A DNA stretch of 64,000 nt, taken from Harmothoe impar (lineage: Eukaryota; Annelida; Polychaeta; Phyllodocida; Polynoidae). The position numbers and the translations under genes were made by a program. Every line of letters begins with the position of its first letter. Position 1 is the stretch's first letter. The notes beneath the pieces were generated by a model. The model did not search any database. It was not told where the DNA came from and saw only the letters and a program-made list of their open reading frames with translations. Positions 61,190 to 64,000 of the stretch are shown here, in pieces. Location: positions 62,798,609 through 62,862,608 of the forward strand of contig OX381709.1 in assembly GCA_947462335.1 (NCBI GenBank), given 5' to 3'.

Positions 61190-62160
61190 ACTGTTCCTTT
61201 TCATTCTTGTTTATTCGAATGTGTAGCTTTATTGGTTTCATTTTGAAATGGCCACTCGAGACATGTCTGCAGTCACATATAGCATCATTATTGTATGTAT
61301 CAATAGAGCATGAGGGATGGCAGATTATTTTGAAACATAAATCTCTATTTGAGATAGTGTCTCTCAGTTTCAGAATGTGCAAAGGTGGCCAAAAAATGAG
61401 AAGAATCTTCACATAGCACAAGCGTATCGTATACAGTAATGTCTCATGGTGTTGTGGGTCTGTGGTGTGATTGATCATCCTCAACCGGGGAGTAATTGCA
61501 GATTATTCTTCCACAGTTCAGGGATCCAAATGATCAGTTACATATATACACTTGATCCCACACTCCCATTGCTGCATGCACTCCATGTTTAGGCCCCATC
61601 CAGCTGCCACTATGCATGTGTGTTTGCGGCCCATTTGTATGGACTTTGCCACCTCCCGACATCACCTATATATACAGCACCAGACACCCTGCCTGGGTCA
61701 GTAGCCACCTAAATCAATGACGACCAACAACATGCCTTTGGAGGCAGGAGGTTTTAGGGGCCGGCCAATTGGTATCGTTTAGAATTAATTCCGTCTCAGA
61801 CAGAGATCCCAGATGGGCGGGGAATGGGTGTCAATAGGGGTGGAAAGGGCGCGTGTCCGTTTTATGTCGTGTGTCCGTTTCCAGTCTGCATGGTGAGGCC
61901 ATACACCCTATATCGCAGGTAAATGTCTGTCAAGAAGTCCCTGAGTATAGAGACGGCGTGCTGGGAATATAGAAGACAATGGATAGTAGTGCGTTGGTGG
62001 GAAGCTATAGGATGTAACCGGTCAGGGTTGAGGATACCCAGGAAAGTAGACTTCATGGCAGGGGTTGGAGGTCGGGGTGGGCACTAGTTGGGTAGTATGA
62101 GACAACAAATCGACGGCAGGAGCACAAATAAAGGATGACAAGGGTCAGAATATAAGAGAC
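61190..62160 (+). repeat. Diverged tandem duplication IV, left unit
   Basis: Collinear with 63030-63990 at an offset of about 1.8 kb. Shared blocks are GATTGATCATCCTCAACCGG (61469, 63257), TTTGCGGCCCATTTGTATGG (61623, 63421) and TCCCAGATGGG near 61807 and 63600. It is the best preserved large duplication in the window. No gene recognised; minus-strand open frames in the two copies do not conserve start or stop. Confidence 0.9.
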
Positions 62161-63029
62161 AGCAGGCGAAGCGTTGGGTATTGGCCATCCGACCACCTGT
62201 CAACAAACGTAATACCCACTCTCTGTGAGCTGGCCATTCCAGGCATGCAATTTAGGAATAGCCTGCCTAATATGGTATATTACCCGTCCCATGTCAGGAG
62301 CAAATAAAGTGGTGGCATCGACTATCTATAAGACTGTTGGCTCACACACCCTGGGATACTCATATACCACCTCAACCTCACCTTCTCGTCTGACATCTAG
62401 CCATAACATCTCCACCGGTCAATACAAATTACCAATACCCTTTATCAACTCATTGCTACATTTATCCAAAAGCCCCAAAAGCAGTATTATCATTATAGAC
62501 TAACCCAAGCTCTATGAATTACAATTGAAATACACTGCAATATAGGCTTACCGCCTGGTCCGATTTTTTTTCCAAATTTTAAATCCTGCTTAAATGTGTT
62601 TGTGTTATAACAGTAACATATACGGCGGATGGAGCACAGAAGAACATCCTTGAAGAGAAATAACAGCCAGAATAAAAGGTCCTATGAGCCCTAGTATAGT
62701 ATTTTTCAGTGGATTCTCAATGAGTGGACTTATAGCGTGCACTCCAAAAGTCTTAAATTGAGCATAAAACCTAATAATCTGCTGAATTCTTAGTTGAATT
62801 CTGGCAAATATTGTTAAAAGAAGTAGGTAGGACATAAAGTATGGCCATATTGAACATTCTGGTTCATTTTTAACAGAATAGATTTTGAGCCCTAATCATC
62901 GGACCATGCCACTTTAATAGCATTCCCCCATTCAGTGATGGATCCAAAATTGCATCCATTGAACATAACTGTACTGGCAGAATTTCCATCTGCATTGTCT
63001 GCGCAATAGCTAATAGTATTCTTTACTAT

Positions 63030-63990
63030 TTGTATGTACAGCTTTATTGGTAATTACTCTCTGTATACATAAAATATGCTGGAGTATGTGTGTGGGTCGG
63101 GGGGTATATCGCACAAATTCGAATTGGAAAGGATAAATCTATACTTGAGATGTAATATCTCAAAATCTCTTGGAATATTAAAGGTAGGCCAGACAAAATG
63201 AGTAGAATCTCCACATAGCACAATAGAACCATTGATACAGCAATGTCTCATGGTGTGATTGATCATCCTCAACCGGGGAGTAATTATGGATTATTGTTCT
63301 GCGGCTCAGGGAGCCAGATGCAGCTGAGATATGATCAGGTACATTGATACCCTTGATCCCACACTCCCACTGCTGGGTCCCTGTACCCCGAGCCCATCCA
63401 GCTGCCGCTATGTATGTGTGTTTGCGGCCCATTTGTATGGACTCGGCACCTCTCTGCATCACCAATACAATGCCAGACACTGGGCCCGCGGCAATAGCCA
63501 CCTAAATAAATGGCCAACAACAACATGCCTTTGGAAGCATGAGGTTTTAGGGGCTGCACAACTGCTATGGTCTGGAATTAATTCTGTCTGAGACGGACAT
63601 CCCAGATGGGTGGGGAATGCCTGGCAATGGGGACGGGGAGGGGCGTGGATCTGCTTTCGTAACCCAGAGACGGTGGCACTACCCTCTCACTCCCTACCCT
63701 CCCACCAACGCAGGTCGGGGCGTCTGATACCCGTCAGTCTATGTCCGCCCTACGAGGCCACATAGCCTATATAGCGTGTCAGCAACTGCCCAGCAGCCCT
63801 GGAGTAGAGAGGGTGTGCTGGAGTAATGGACAGTAGCAGGGTGGTGGTGCTGGAGAGGGGGGACAACCAATGAGGTAACTGGTCAAGGGTTGAACATACC
63901 CAGAGAGGCATACTTCATGGTGGTGTAGCAGGGGATGTCAAATTGATGGCAGTAGCACAAATACAGAATAACGACAAGAGTAAAATACTG
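63030..63990 (+). repeat. Diverged tandem duplication IV, right unit
   Basis: Second copy of 61190-62160. The array could continue past the right window edge, because the alignment is still running at the end (AGCACAAATACAGAATAACG matches the left unit near 62121). Confidence 0.88.
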
Positions 63991-64000
63991 GAAAATGGAC

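Larger units (their letters stand above)
27930..64000 (-). other. Upstream intron or 5' region of the convertase gene
   Basis: Exon A begins with a real acceptor, so an upstream exon must exist. I found no prodomain motif on the minus strand to the end of the window, so this 36 kb is either one very long intron or contains short exons I could not recognise. Annotated contents: fold-back elements, a LINE fragment, a second MITE copy, minisatellite, duplications and motif clusters. Stretches with nothing recognised include 29.6-31.2, 32.7-36.2, 46.1-47.8, 51.3-54.2 and 55.9-59.3 kb. Confidence 0.55.

Noticed and set aside
63178..63559. Minus-strand open frames of 74 and 107 codons in duplication IV
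   Set aside because: The corresponding frame in the other copy (61.4-61.7 kb) has stops and indels, so no protein has been preserved.
27930..64000. Search for the convertase prodomain and signal peptide
   Set aside because: No GF-NLGQI-YYHF-like pattern was seen on the minus strand. The only signal-peptide-like start (44755) has the wrong phase and no prodomain character.
1..64000. tRNA, rRNA, CRISPR arrays and bacterial operons
   Set aside because: No tRNA-like B box with matching stems, no rRNA cores, no regularly spaced identical repeats, and splice-bordered exons show that the DNA is eukaryotic nuclear.

Overview
This is a eukaryotic, metazoan window. Coding DNA is sparse, exons are short with GT/AG borders and introns run to many kilobases. 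A degraded non-LTR retrotransposon, miniature inverted-repeat elements, satellites and many diverged tandem duplications fill the rest. The one protein-coding gene I can recognise is a furin/PCSK-type proprotein convertase on the minus strand. Its sequence looks like a bilaterian invertebrate, but I cannot name the lineage.

Gene layout, in transcription order (right to left): exon A 27929-27825 (end of the prodomain and the RVKR autocleavage site), a 6.3 kb intron, exon B 21496-21362 (catalytic-Asp motif ILDDGIE), a 16.8 kb intron, exon C 4556-4480, a 782 bp intron, exon D 3697-3609 (catalytic-His motif HGTRCAGE). All four exons have consensus splice sites and matching phases, and they encode one uninterrupted stretch of about 135 residues. 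The signal peptide and first part of the prodomain were not found between 27930 and 64000. The rest of the catalytic domain (Asn and Ser motifs), the P domain and the C-terminus were not found in 1-3608. The gene therefore seems to run off both ends, and nearly the whole window is intron.

Intronic content: diverged tandem duplications with periods of roughly 1.3-2.2 kb at 6.2-8.8 kb, 12.4-15.0 kb, 22.3-26.2 kb and 61.2-64 kb, plus smaller ones near 49 and 60 kb. There are two oppositely oriented copies of a G-tract-rich MITE with TTA target duplications (7.2 and 45.7 kb), two copies of a nearly perfect fold-back element (28.6 and 41.3 kb), a 5'-truncated, frameshifted LINE reverse-transcriptase fragment (31.9-32.6 kb), a 13-bp C/G-strand-asymmetric minisatellite (50.8-51.1 kb), and (GATA)/(GA), (TA) and GA-rich tracts.

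The strongest unexplained signal is a short near-palindrome, GAGCWGCTC. I count 22 exact copies, against about 0.5 expected by simple arithmetic at equal base frequencies. They fall in clusters at 6.5-11, 18-19.6, 36-38 and 59.4 kb, and there are further GAGCAACTC variants. Other second-look items are nuclear-receptor half-site clusters (44.6 and 51.2 kb), a CRE plus E-box in a CpG-rich patch (1.1 kb), NRF1-like and CTCF-like sites, and several long hairpins. I recognised no tRNA, rRNA or CRISPR. All calls come from reading the sequence; no search or folding program was run.
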